Positions 13,290 through 27,100 are shown, counted from the first letter of the stretch. The stretch: DNA of 64,000 nucleotides from Zhengitettix transpicula (GCA_037074705.1 CM073593.1:61173501-61237500); one strand, 5' to 3'. Program-made: numbers and translations. Notes: generated by a model from the letters alone, not told the origin.

Positions 13290-13440
13290 TTTTTCGGACA
13301 AAAATACCACACAGCGTTTCAATGCACTTGTCAGTTGACAAGTTGTGTCGCTCTAGGCCCTTATACGTACCTGACGAAAGGGACAAGGATCCCTGAAACG
13401 TTGTGTGGTATTTATATTATCACTTTTTTGTCTGAATTGA
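13290..13440. repeat. Family B hairpin-forming repeat
   Basis: Left end: cggacaaaaataccacacag followed by cgttt. Right end: aaacgttgtgtggtattt, then atattatcactttttt and gtctg, which is largely the reverse complement. The two ends enclose about 80 bp, giving an imperfect terminal inverted repeat structure like a MITE. The left arm lacks a gtgataatataa segment present in the right arm. It has no coding capacity. Confidence 0.6.
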
Positions 13441-16235
13441 CTATATTTCTTATTCATTATTTTCAATAAGACGTAAATTTTTCATTTTAAAATATTTTTC
13501 ATTTATAATTATTTAATTTAAGATCGGCAGCAAAAGGACTATCTTTTTAAATAAATATCTTGACTCCAATCTGAGCTGTGAGCCTCATCACACTTAAAAT
13601 TGTAGTTCTCAAAAATGATTACATTTATCTACTATGTAAGGACTTCAGGAAAACAGACAATACATTTTCCAACAATAATTTTTTTATTGATCAGCGTAAA
13701 TAATTCAGTATACTAGGTATTTGTCTGTATGAATAATACATGATTTTATAATTTTCCATTATAATTAATTACAAAACAGATATGAGTTGACGCTATTTTT
13801 AAAAACATTTATAAACACGTATGTAGAGAAAAATATGTCAGTGTAGTAACAATCATGTAATGAAGCTGGTAAAGGTTATATTGTAAATTATATATTTGAA
13901 TCAGTTTACAATATTTTTTCATGGAAAATAAATCATTTACAGACATGTTTGTAGTAGTTTAAAAGGTATCAATTGAAATTTATTATTTCCATTAAATTCC
14001 TTACAGTATTTTAAAAGGCAATGAGACGGATACAATGTTAAAAGTTTGAGCAATATCACAGAAAAATAACACCGATTGTAGCATCTGACATGCAATTAAG
14101 TTATTAAAATGGAAATATTTGAAAATAATATTATAACTCCATAAATTATATATTTGGGAACAACAAATGACAAGACACAGTTAATAACAGAGCTGTGATT
14201 AATATTAATGTAAGAGATTTTACAAGGATTCTTCAATGTTAGAAATGAGTGATGCTTCCGTCGGAATTTATGACATTCCTAACCCGTGTTTACTTCCTCA
14301 GCTGAACCTCATCAATCAAGGTATTGGAGGTCTAAAGTTCATCAATCAAATTCCGCGACCATCAATAGCACCATTATGTTTCGTCATGAAACAGGCAAGG
14401 CAAATTGCTATGGATTGATGCTCACTTCTTTTCTGTGTTGAGCACGCTGTTAGCCCCCAAAATATATATAGCACAGTAATCAATCCATCGCGACTTGCCT
14501 GTAAAAATTTGGTAATTATAATAGAATGGAAATTATCTTTCCTCTAGTTGGTAACTACGTCCATCATCGCTGCATTTTCAGAGCATAATTTGTTGTAGCG
14601 TCCGGCTTAATATATCAGCTCTCATATTGAAAATTTTATTAATTAAAAAATAAATTGCATCTGATCCTTTACTGGAATCTCCGCTGTAATCTGTGACTAT
14701 TCATTTCAACAGCGATTAAACACTGATGTAATCAATGTGAAGTACTTTCATTCTGTCATTAATGAAGTTTATCCATGCAAAGCAATTGTTTTCGAAATTG
14801 AACAAATATGGTGGAAAATATGACCAAAAATTATTCTATTTCCATAAATATGAGAAAAAAATATTTTTAAAACATATATAATTATGCATTGTGTGAGAAA
14901 GATTGTAATTGATCAACGTACCTTATAAAACGATTTCATAAAACGAAACATTTGAGTATCCTTAAGTAAAAGTAAACTGACAACTCAAAATATTTAGGCA
15001 GTTCTAACAGACAGTTACTGACAATAGTCTATATAGTGCATAATAACTTCTTAATGTTTTCGATAAAGTTCCGTAATTCTTATAAACATAGGATCTTTGG
15101 AAATTACCCCAAGCACTGAACCACAGCAGTAGATGATTATTTAAATTGCAAAAAACAATTATTCGTGTGACTGGAATAATACAACTTATTTTATCATTTA
15201 ACGATACTTTCATATAATGAAACATAATTGCAGAAACATCATTCGAATATAATTCAAGGGAATATTTAACAATCTTTGAAACAAAATAAATTTGACCTTT
15301 TCATTACATAAAATGTTAATTACAGTTCACCGTTATATAAAAAACAATATAACAATGTAGGATTTCGTAATAGGTTTTTTTTTCTTATTTCGTGTACTTT
15401 TACAACTTGTATAACTCTCTGAAGTGATAATATCAATGTAATAAAATCCTTTTACCGTGTACTGGTCCACTAAAATTTATACAACCACGATTCCTTTTCC
15501 ATTCATTCACATATATATTATGATATACCGCCAGTTTATTACCAGTTATTTTAGGTTCTCGTATGATTTCGGGATGTTCCCGAACACGAAAAAGAGGCAG
15601 ACTATGAGGGAGAAAAATTATGTCCTATCTGGTTACGCCTGCTCTCATGACGATTGTTAATAATTGAAGTCAAAATTAATACAAAAGAAATTATGACTCT
15701 CCCAACGATGATTGTATATAAGTTTCCGATCTCCCAGTTCCTCACCTTGATTTTAACAGACGCCTCCAATCGGCAAGTAATGTCCAGCACTGTCCTGATG
15801 CCGGAGTCATGAACAAGAACGATATATCGAGATGTGTCTCAATGGACGTTTCAATGAAAAACTATTCTGTCAAATATAGAATTGGAATAACGCGAGTGTG
15901 ATCAAGTATCAAAGAGAGATCTGTTCATCGTTTTCTGAAGTTTCCTCATTCCACTCTACCGTATTCGTTGAATATCAGTTTTATGATACACGTTTTTTGT
16001 CTCCCCAACCATTTCTGAACGGTAATCTCCAATAAATAAACTAATATGTGACCTCAGCAACCTCGTGGACGGAGACAACTCTCGATCCGCAGATCATGCG
16101 CTTGCTCAATTAATCTTTACGGAATTGGCCACCTACATAACCGTGAAGTAAAAACATTTCTTAATGTTTTCGTGGAAAACACGATGCCATATTTTTAACA
16201 GCGATCTTATTATTACAGTAACTCTTCCAGGTTTG
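13441..16235. other. No gene seen; region beyond the GPCR 3' end
   Basis: AT-rich intergenic DNA. Frames up to 73 codons (such as 15004-15225 minus) lack recognisable motifs. Confidence 0.6.
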
Positions 16236-16241
16236 TTTATT
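16236..16241 (-). promoter_or_regulatory. Candidate polyadenylation signal AATAAA for the GPCR
   Basis: The plus strand reads TTTATT, so AATAAA on the minus strand, about 370 bp after the terminal stop codon. AATAAA is frequent by chance in such AT-rich DNA, so this is only the first well-placed candidate. Confidence 0.4.
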
Positions 16242-16609
16242 AAATAAATAGTTTTAATGATCCAACTAGATATTAGAAGATGTTTCATTGGATATTCTCG
16301 CCTATCTTATATATTGGGCTGATCAAACAAGTCATTTGAATATTTTAATATTTGTAATACGATAGATTATTATCTCTGCGAGAAATGAAGACCCTCGAAG
16401 TGTCTATGAAAAAAATAAGTCATCGCATCCTGTGTAGCGACCACCGCCGTACTGAAGGACTAGTCGAACCGGCTAGCAGAGGAAAGCACCCCGCCTACAC
16501 TGGCGCACTGTGCTCTATCGACGCGGTGCGCCGACATGAGCTCGCGGCTCGAGCTGCTGGCAGAATCGCTGAAGTGCACGTGGCGGGCTCCGCTAGACGG
16601 AAGCCGGTC
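16242..16609 (-). other. Probable 3' UTR of the GPCR gene
   Basis: Sequence after the TAG stop on the minus strand stays GC-rich to about 16440, then returns to AT-rich background and reaches an AATAAA at 16241-16236. I infer this is the 3' untranslated region. The exact cleavage site is not determined. Confidence 0.5.
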
Positions 16610-16720
16610 CTAGAGGACGCCGCCGCCGCCGGTCCGCAGGTAACAGCGCCGGTGAGGGCTGTGGTAGGAATCGTAGCCGCTGGACGTCGTCCTGCTGGCC
16701 GCGCGCGGCGGCGCTCGGAT
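16610..16720 (-). CDS. GPCR terminal coding exon: C-terminal tail
   Basis: On the minus strand a strong acceptor (pyrimidine-rich tract ending cctgtggttgcag) is followed in phase 0 by 36 codons and a TAG stop. The peptide includes SRTTSSGYDSYHSPHRRCYL and a Gly4 run. That serine, tyrosine and arginine composition suits a GPCR cytoplasmic tail with phosphorylation sites. Its GC richness matches exon d and stands out from the AT-rich neighbourhood. Phase 0 agrees with the exon d donor. Longer open frames cover the same DNA on both strands (16385-16807 plus and 16495-16788 minus), but they are explained as shadows of this GC-rich patch. The evidence is splice signals, phase and composition; no homology search was possible. 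Confidence 0.72.
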   Translation of the reverse strand: MRAPPRAASRTTSSGYDSYHSPHRRCYLRTGGGGVL

Positions 16721-18116
16721 CTGCAACCACAGGGAGGGGCCCAAACAAAACAACCACTCTCACTAATCAATACACACACAATTCTCACACTTAGATTAGA
16801 AACTTAATTACAATTAATACTCTCATATGTATAACTAGTTGTTCGCATTAAGCGGTCTGCGAGGCAATACCTGCGAGGGATGTTCTCTCGCAGGCAGAAC
16901 CTTGTAGGGGAGATACGAAGGGGCTACCTTTGGGGATGCCTTTTCCTCTCCGTTTTTGAACTAAGGTTCCCACAAGCAGAGGCACCTCGGCCTGTTCTGA
17001 GAGGTGTATGTTTCGGAGTCACAGACCTTGGGCATACGGTAAGAGTTGTCCTATTCCCATTGGAATAGTCGGCCAGCAGCCTCCTAAACCGGTTGAGGCA
17101 AGGAGAAGGGAATGCTGCGTCCCCACAGCAAACTCCTCTCCCGCTTTCGGAAGGGCGTGGGACAAGTGCCCAATGCCCGACCTACCTGATGCAGGTTTTT
17201 CTAGGGTTTTCCCTGCATTTCTTTAGGCGAATGCCGGGTAGGATCCTTAAAATGTAGCCCGGGGGCCCTAGTTAACCCTTTGCTATCTTCCTCTACCCTT
17301 CCGCATCCCCCCTTTCAAATCACTTCCTATTAAAGGGGAGTTGTTCGCTGTTCCAATTGGCACAGTCTACCAGCTGCCTACTAAACTAGTCGAGGCTCGG
17401 CGAGGGGTAAGCTGCGACCCCACAGCAAACCCCTCTCCCGCCATCGGAAGGGCGTGGGACAATTACCAAATGCCCGACCTACCTGATGCAGGTTTTTCTA
17501 TGGTTTAACTTTTAGGCGAATTGCCGTGTAGTATCCTTAAACCATAGACCTGGGCCCCTTGTAAACCATTGGCTTCCTTGCTCTACCTTTCCGCATCCCC
17601 CATTTCACTCCTTTTCCTATGCTATAAGAGGGGAGTTGCCACTATGTGGATTACCCTATACATAGCCTGTCTACACCTTAAAAAAATAATATAACTAGTT
17701 GTTTGCTGTTCCAATTGGCAAAATCGACCAGCTGCCTCCTAGACTGGAGGCACAGTAAAGGGATTGCTGCGACCCTACAGAAAACCCGCCATCGGAATTA
17801 CGTGGGACACGTACCCAATGCCCGACTTACCTGATGAAGGTTTTCTAGGGTTTGTTCTGCATATAGTTTAGGCGAATGCCGGGTAGGGTCCTTAAATCAT
17901 AGCCCGGTGACCTTAGTTAACCCTTGGCTACCTTCCCCTGGCCTCCCGCATCACCCCTTTCAAATCCCTTCTTATGCTATTAAAGGGGAGTTACCACCAC
18001 GTGGATTACCCTGAATGTAGCCTGTTACTCTAAGGCACAGAGTTTTTTCAGGCTGTAATTTGTCACCATTGTCTTCTAATGCACGTAGTATTATCCTTGA
18101 ATTATTTCCAATCTAG

Positions 18117-18156
<40 letters not shown>

Positions 18157-21100
18157 ACATTTTATTTGCTTTTAGAATGTTTGAGGCAGGAGAAGAATCA
18201 TTTAAGACAGTAGGTAAGGAACCCGGTGCCATCATGTCGCAGGCCCGAGGACGTCATGCCCACATTATATTGAGGCACTAAAACCTACGAGATGCAAGAC
18301 CTTGTGTGTGACATTTTCGTAAATAAAGTTCGCCGACCCCGGCAGTAAATTCTAGAGACCCGTAGAAAAGTTACAAACGCCGACGTTACTACTTATGGGG
18401 AGTTACCAGAACTGACTGGAGGTCAGTCAGTGAGGAGAGTGGAGAATTAGAAACGAGTCACAGTTTGAACCGAAATTGATAGATGTGGATGCAGAATTAG
18501 AGATTGAGGACGTGAAGGATCGAGGAACCTCCATTTTTCGACTTATAAAGATCTTGAAAAAGTTATACCTCGCCGTGTGATAAAAGAACAGTTTGTGTGC
18601 AGAAAGAGTACATGTGAAGTAGAACTATAAAAAATCACAGTATAATTCGAATTTTACGAAAACTTTGGTTTCTTTAAAATTAAATTAACTTCTTAAAGTA
18701 ATTATATTTTACGATATATCGATTTATTGTATTAAAGGGCGATACCATTCAACAGCAAGTCACTAAATGACCGATTCTTTCAACAGATGGGATTTATTTT
18801 AGAACACGACTGCATCATCTGTAAGGAAGTTTGTTCGTTAGTGTAAAACAGCCAACGGGCATTTCAGAAGCGAAATCTGTTAAGTCTCACGTCTGGGCAA
18901 ACCACGTCTCCCCCCCCCCCCCCTCCCTCAGACGATATCTGACAGAAGCTGATGCTTGTCTCTTCTCAAACTATCTTTATTTACTTTATTTTATCCCTTT
19001 TAACATTTTCGCTGTTATATTTCACTTTCATATACTGTCGAAGTATAGGGGGAAAGAGTAAACAGTTTAAACTAAGATAGGCACGTATAGTGAAAGGAGT
19101 TCTTTGTGGAAAATAGGACATAGATACGAAGAAATAGACCGCTGAAGACTTCCGAAGTCAATAATAAAGGAAACTTTCCCATTTCTCTGAGTAATGTCAG
19201 AATAGATTACACAAGTAGCGTCAGATTAACATTGACAAATTTTCCGTACAGTCTTGTTAACCGATAAAAGGCTAACAAATATGAAATATAGTCGTCAACC
19301 GTTTGTACTTATAGATTTTTTTAAAAAAAGCCTTAAATAAATTCATAGATATGTTTAGATCCTACATTAGTTTTAAAATAAAGCGCAGTAAACAGTTTCT
19401 GACTTCAGATATTTCATTATGAGAAATTACGGGGAAAAAAGAATTGGGTATTAAAATGTCTGCCCGCTCTGTGATTGATATGTTCAATCGGCTCAGCTTG
19501 CTGGGACACAGAGGACTTCTACATTAAAGGGAATCATGCATTATATGACAAACTGTTATTTATTACTGCTATTGGAATTATCATTATTAAACAAAAATTT
19601 AAAAGGAAATTTTATGCATATAATTAATTATTTACATTTAAAACAACATGTTCCTTTTCCATAATCTTCAGATTTTTATAATTAATATTTACAAAGATAT
19701 TCTTATACATAAAAATATATTATTTTTTAAAAAATTATTATATTAAGATACAAATAAATATTTTCCAAAGCATAATATATTCCAACATTATTCTTTTAAT
19801 AGGTAAGATAAAAATGTTTTTTTAAAAATTATTTATAATGAATATGTTTGGTTTTGCATTATTTACCCTTTTTTTTACTTTTTATGTAAATCATTTCAGT
19901 AATTATGCTGGGATTTATAATAATGTTTAATGCATGCAATTATTTATGATGAGACTAAAACATTTAAAAAGTCTGTTTCAACTTTTATTCAGTATACGTT
20001 AACATTAAATAATATTTACTGAATTTTAATTGAAATGTTCGAATGTTGATACGAATTTAAAATAATTGTTTAGTGCTGATCAGTGTTGATTAACTGCTGG
20101 TAAATACACAACTTTTTGGTTATGCCGTCGATATAATAAAAGTATAGATAGTTAAGTATATACATGTATATAATGAAGCTTTTAATTTATTAGATAATTT
20201 TTCATTTCGTTTCTACTTTACTATAATTTTTTTCATTATTATTTAATTTCTTAAAAAATATTTTCTGTTACTGTAGTGAAGGAGGAATTTAAAAAATAGC
20301 ATATTAAATTCCAATACACTTAATTTCAGTCCCGGTCATAACACTAAAGTCAAACAAAAATTGTTAGTAATTGACGTTTGAATCCAATGCCACTTTAAAG
20401 ATGAGGGTCACGGTACATATATTTCAAGTATAACAGATTAAGTATTTCCACTGGCTGACATTCTTCGTTTCAATGTAATGACGTCACCCTTCTGCTGCCG
20501 AATGTTATATATTATTGATTTCCTTTCCAGTTTGACTTATGAAAAAGTCTGAATTGAAGTGGAGGCAATTCATTTTTTTCTTTTTAGCTGAGAAGACAGA
20601 TTGTTCCTTTTATATGCTAAACGTGTTTTGTGGAAAGTTAAAGGAAAGGCAATATGAAAGTCTCGACAAATTATCTCCTGAATAAAAAAAACAAAGCTAA
20701 TAAATTTATGTTCTGTTCTTAAAGTCAGTTGTTTTCAATTTATTTTAATTCAGTATTATTATTTAAAAAAATTAGTCAATGAAGGCTAAAACATTAATTT
20801 AAGTTCGACGTTAGTTTATGGAACACCAATTAAATTTTTTGTGGATAAAGCTACAAAATTACCACGTACTTACCGATGTCGTGCCAAAATTAAGGTACAG
20901 TGAGTAAAATATAGTGTAATGTCTTTTGTTTAAAGAAATTGATTCCTTAGGGTTACTTAAACTAAGTCTACGTAATATACATAAAAAACTGAAGACAGAC
21001 GTCGGTAATCCTGAACAGAAGACAAGCAGTAATTCACCCAGGAAAACCAAACTAAACATTCAAGATCATAAATATAAGCTCATTCAAGATCATTCCTTTT

Positions 21101-24100
21101 TAGTCAATTAGGTCCGGTAAAAATATTATATGAAGAAGAAAACAGTGCTCTGCCTATCCCTTTGGAACAGTTAAAGACTCTTATACTTAATGCTATGGAC
21201 TCAAAGAACCCAAGGACCATTATTAGAGATTACAAAACCCTCTACATCATTCATAAATATATTAAAATATTTTTACCCACACTTATATGACGAAACGGAA
21301 AAAAGTAGAATAAAAAGTCTCATAAATTTAGTTAAGAAACAAGAGAGTGATTCATATTCAGAAGTAGACGCTTCCTCCTAATAAAAACAGACTATGACTA
21401 CGGTACAGTGGAATCTGCAACAATCGCAGTTTCAAACAAGTTAATTCAATGAATTATCCAATTATTATGATAAATGATTAATAAAAGCGAATTCTTAAAA
21501 TGTAAATGTAAGAAACCCATATTTGAAATGTATAATTATTCTTTCAAACTGTTCAATTGTATGTACATTATTGGAATCAATGTGAACCGCAGCATACTTA
21601 TGTAAATAAGCAATGTTTGTAATGTATTTGTGGGTCGCCAATGACCAAGTTGTTAACGCGACCATTATAAACCTATAATTAAAAAAAATTATATATCCGT
21701 AGAATATATAAATTTATGTATTTACAGTTAAGTAATAATTATCACATCATAAATCTCTTTTTTCTTTAACAAACAGGCTACTTGAGGGTCAGCCACGTTG
21801 TGGCATAGGAAGGGATTCAAAATGGGTGACTACGGACGGGAGTGCAAGGTAAGTAAGGGTTAACTAAGGCACCCGGGGAATATTTTAAGCATCCCATCCG
21901 GAATTCGTCAAAAGTGATGCATGGCAAACCCTAACAAATAGCATCAGATTGGTCAGGCACTACTTGTCGCTGTTCATTAATATATTCGCAAATAAAGTTC
22001 ATTCAAATTTTCATTTACTCTACTCTGATTGCTACTTATTTCCATTAAACATAACAATGTTGTGAAAATATTTAGACGATTAGTTTAGTCTGCCGAGGGC
22101 GTATGGGTGAAGTTGGTAAATGAAGTGTGAGATCTACTAATGAAGTAGTTTCGCTCGGCATTAGGAAAGCATTTATTTGATGTTTATATTTACATTTGCA
22201 TAAGCAATTATGTCAAAGCAATTCCGGTTGTACGACTAAACTATTATTGTGTTGCTTGTTGCCGCCGGCGAGCTGTTTCGCCAACAAAGAGGCATGTCGT
22301 CTATTTAGTTGTTGATTAAACGTTAATTAATCGATATCAATTACCTTTGAAGGAGTATTAATTCACACGCCACAATGTGTAATGCGATGTAGTACGTCCT
22401 TTACGTGTTATTTTTCTCGTACCCACATAAAATTAATTAAAAGCAATTACTACAATTTCAGGTGTATGATAATACATTTATACTTTAAATATAATAGTAA
22501 ATATGAGAAAAAACATTTCAGTTCGTGACATGAAAAACAGGAAATAAAGGAATAATGAAGAGAACAAGCAGGACTAACCTGCAATTGATAAAAGCGACAT
22601 ATAAGTAGATATATGAATTGAAACCAGTTGGTTTTTATTACCTTGAACGGAGAAATCTTAAAAGTGGGTATCAGAATCCTGTGAATTTCCTTGTTTGCGT
22701 TTTTACTTTCTCAGAGTAAATTTTCTTTAGCCTAAGACGTTCTCAAGCCTCTAAGAGTTACGAAAACTGGGAACATCGAATATAATTTAGTTATTTACGA
22801 CAAAAATAGCTGAGATAATCTGTTTTATTAAAATTTATAAGGTTTCTTTGAAAATTGCAGAATATTAAAATGTTTAAAGCTTTATGAGGTAATTAGTTTC
22901 ACAGAGTTGTAGGAAATCGTATGCGGAATGTTGGCTCAGAAATTTCATTTATAATGAAAATGATTCGTTTTATAAAACTAATTAAATCTTTTAAATTTTT
23001 AACTGTATATCGGCGTTATATAACACGATAAACATTAGCGTTGACTATACGTGAGAGGAACATATTTCGCTCCTTCACTGAAAGTCGATGTTTGGGTTTC
23101 TTCGCAACGAGGGGCAGAAAGGTATATTTCGCACCACAAGTGTCCTTAGTTCTCTAATAATTGAGATAGTTTTTGTCTGCGAAATTGGAGAAATGTGCAG
23201 CGTGTTCCGAGACTGTAATTGACAGAGTTTTTTGTCTGTGAATCTGGAAAGATGTGGAAGAGTACCTGCGGAGTTGCACTTTGTAAATCTGGGGTGATAC
23301 ACGAGTACAGGAAGCCACTATATTCAAGCCTTCTTTTTCAAAATTGAAGGCATCACCAGGTCGTCAGCCGACAACCACCGATGGCGACAACTTTGTCTAA
23401 TGTCCATCCCAGGACAGCAACGCTCCACGGGTATGCTCTTTATCTACTCACCACTTGCCAGTTTTTGAACATTCATCGATTTTATTTTTTAATATCCATA
23501 ATTAACAACGTTATATGTTCACACCATAACGACAAAAAGAATATGTCTAAGCTGTAAATGTTACTTGTTTCAATTAATATGTACTGATAATTTAATACTT
23601 TAGTCTGTAGTCTGTTACGTGTTAACGATTTTGTTGATGTTGCTTGTTTGCTCTGATAAACTAAATAAGCTCAATAAGTTTTTTTTTGTATAATATGAGA
23701 TTTAAAACAGCCTCGTCTATTCGTTTATCGTATAAATAAGTTTATTTGTTGAGTTCCTGTGACCAGCAAAAATTAATATGGAAAGTAGAGAGGAAAATAA
23801 AAGAAACCCGCAATGTTTGTGGCAACGATTGATATGCGCCATTTTCAAAATATTAAGAAAATCCGATTTGGAGGAAAATAAACAATAGATTACTCCTACA
23901 GCCTTAAGTTGAAGGAAGTACTTTGGGAGGAAAACGCGTGGTAGGTTAGAACGGACTTACCAAAAGTAGTTGGCAAAATTAAAAATATAAAATAAACAAA
24001 TAAATGGAAGAATCGGTGTTAATTTTCTCTATACAAATATAATACAAAAATCTTTATGAATACAGCGAATATTTTCAGAATTATACCATTTAAAACGACA

Positions 24101-27100
24101 AAAGTTTTCAACATGTAATTAAATCCACTAGTATTATCAATCATGCAGGTTTTTACTCTAATTTATGTACTGATGACAATACTTAGCTTTAGACAAATGA
24201 CTCCCGTTAATAAGTTGTAAATATGAGCACATATTAAAGTCAAATGACGTAAATACTATGATAAATTCTAAAACAAAATATGTTTGTTACTGCAGCGGCT
24301 TACTTTGTGTCTTTGGTGGTGCCTGGAGGCGAAAAGCGAGGTCCGTGGAAGCAACAGCTCCTTGGCGGACGAGCGGAATGTCTTAGTCATGAAGCAGTAG
24401 AGGACCGGATTGACGGCGGAGTTAGCGTGTCCGAGGAACAAAGTGAACCTGAGGGCCACCTGCATGTGTGGGTCCACGGGTCCGTCCATGAGGTCCGTTA
24501 CCAGAGATAGGACGTTATAGGGCAACCAGCACATCGCGAACAGCACGGCCAGCAGCAGCAGGATCCGCGCCACGCGACGGCGTTCCCGCACCACGCTGCG
24601 GCCCTGCGGGACAACATACCTCACATATTCTGAGAGATACTATAACAGACTTGCTGCCTTTTGTAGTTTTAGGAAGCAGATGGTTTCGGAGTCAGTACCA
24701 CTCATCCTGCGGAATTTCAGGACTGTGGTGTTTGAGATTTTGTTTTATTCATTTCACTAGTTCCTTATACACGAAATAGGCAAGTCTCAGCACCCTGCAG
24801 CATTCCATACATACATTAAATCAACAATTAAGCACGCACAGTTATGAAACTACTTCAATAGGAAAGAAATACAGACCACACGAATCAGAAAAAAATAAAT
24901 TTAAATATAAAAGAAAATATTAAAATAATAAACTTACAAATAAATAAATGTATTAAATAAATGGTTTGTAAATAAGACAAAAATTAACAAGGTAAATATG
25001 TAAGGTAAAAAGATTTTGTTTACATTATATTGACATTAAAACTAACCTTTATTCCTGTCAACGGTACAAAAATGCAAAGTTACAAGATATTCGGTCGTTA
25101 AAAATTTTAACAGTATCTTTCGTCGTTATTTTTCGACATATTTATCTGTTTGAGTCTGATTTTGATATAAATAAGAAACTGTTTATATAAACCTTCAAAA
25201 TATATAAATATATTAGAGACAAATTAATGACATTATTCTAAATCTTAGTGTGTTATATTTTACAGCTTACTATCATTATTTTAATTATAGACAAAAGTAT
25301 TTCAGACACACGGAAGTGTACATTTGAGTAACTAACAAACAGGCTTCTTGCAAAAATTCACTAATTTCTGTACTGTTACTTTGGCGACAGAATCTTTTGT
25401 CGGGTGAGAGTAGTGATGGCTTCCAATCGAGGAAGTTAAGAAATAAAATAAAGCCTAATTTGAATTTCAGTACAAATATTCAGTAAGTATTAAAGAGTTG
25501 GTTAGAACGAAATGAATGTAAAAGGCTAGTGTATCATCTGTTGATTCCTGTTGTAAAAATATCAGCACTGCTATAAAAATGTCTGCTCCGTCAGCGCACG
25601 TTTCTAAACGCTAAATATCGATTCTCAAACGTTACATTAGCTTATATTTCGTCACTTTACATCGATTTAATATCACTGTCTGTCACTGAATGTGATTCAT
25701 CTCACTTTTTAGACGCTATTTCGTCCTCAGCAATGCTGTTATGGAGGCTATGTCGGTACCCTCATTTATTCTAATTTCAGTTTGTAAATGATAAAATATT
25801 CCAAAGTGAACCATTCTTTCCTTTTAAGTTTTTCAATTTACTGAAATTTGGCGGACACGTTACGGAGTTCAACATCACTCGAAAAACAAATGTTACATAA
25901 CACTTATACATCTATTAAAGTATGTTATCATTAAGAGTATATGCGTTGTTGTTTTCAAGTTATTAATATTTTTTTGGCATACAAAAAATAGGAACGAGGA
26001 TTTTCGTAGTTTCCAGCCAGACTTTACTCGCGATTTTTCCGGTCAAAAAAGTCGTATAAATGCATGGAGAGATTATCACAATTGAAAATTTATAATTTTA
26101 CTTAAACATTGAAAAAAAAATGTTCCACACATTGGAACACACTCGGAAAAAGTTAAGCACTTATCGTTTCCTTGAAGAAACAAATAATACTTGGCTTTGT
26201 TTTCCTCGCAATGACTTTGTGGGTCGCTGTTTTTTTCTGCAATACGTTGTCTCTGTAAATAATTATCTAATATTTTAAAGTAACAGTTTCTTCTCTAATC
26301 AATTCGTTCGATAAATTATTTTCTAAATTTGATTATTTCTGATAGAGATGATAAAATGTTATTAATTTACGTTCGTGTTTTTAATCACTACAGTTCTATG
26401 TTGAGAATAGCTATATTTTGAAAAGTGCGTATGATATTTAAATCAGTCCCATTATGGCTTCTTATTTTCATTAATTAGACGTTTATAATGCGGCAGTATT
26501 AACTTACCAACCAAAAATGAACATTCCATTATCATTTAAAATTATGAGCGGCTTCATAAAAAGTTTGACTCGTCTTCTTCCATTACGGCAACAAGTACTT
26601 TTTCACTTTTCATTCCATTTACGCAAAGTAGCAGGCCCATTTGTGTGCCAAACTGCTTCATCACCACTGTGGTTTCACCATTTCTCTTTGACGTCGCAGC
26701 GTGTTTGTGTGATAATTAACGCGTGGTCTCCTTACTCGCAAAACTTTCTGGTACACGTGCCAACTACGAGGCCATTTCTTAGAAAATTAATTAAATTTGG
26801 TCATAACTGAATAATGTTATTCAAATATAATATAATTAAATGTTGAGACAAATTCTGATGTTAAATAATTTAGTTTCAAGTTAAACGTAATAGGACTGCT
26901 AAGAAATTCTAATTAATACATAAAAACGTGACACACGTCAGAAAAGACAAACATGATGAAAATTAAATCAATATAGTAAATCCGCAAACTGAGACTATAA
27001 TTTTTATTCTCATCAATACACGCTGCTAAATAACATTATAAATGAAATTTTATGATTGTATTAATTCAGCCCTTTGCTAATAAATACCACTTAAGGTGAA

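Larger units (their letters stand above)
18041..20925. other. No gene seen; microsatellite and homopolymer
   Basis: Intronic DNA holding (TA)n at 18122-18154 and a C-rich run at 18910-18923. A moderately GC-rich stretch at 18180-18560 shows no protein family I recognise. 19560-20300 is extremely AT-rich. Confidence 0.6.
16721..24303 (-). other. GPCR intron between exons d and e
   Basis: This 7.6 kb phase 0 intron, if the terminal exon is correct, runs from gtaagc to ttgcag. It holds the family A array (16855-18040), a (TA)n run, a coding relic (20926-21381), a minus-strand family A copy (21775-21965) and a complex homeodomain-site-rich stretch (22070-22460). Of the introns seen here it is the richest in repeats. 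Confidence 0.65.

Noticed and set aside
16385..16807. 140-codon plus frame, the longest in the window, and a 97-codon minus frame at 16495-16788
   Set aside because: Both are low-stop frames of a GC-rich patch. They lack motifs, while a spliced minus-strand exon in a third frame explains the composition and fits the receptor phase.
24280..24510. Plus-strand frame opposite the TM6/TM7 exon
   Set aside because: Antisense shadow of receptor exon d.
26517..26810. 97-codon plus frame in the c-d intron
   Set aside because: No motif, and the opposite strand is equally open in parts; probably chance.
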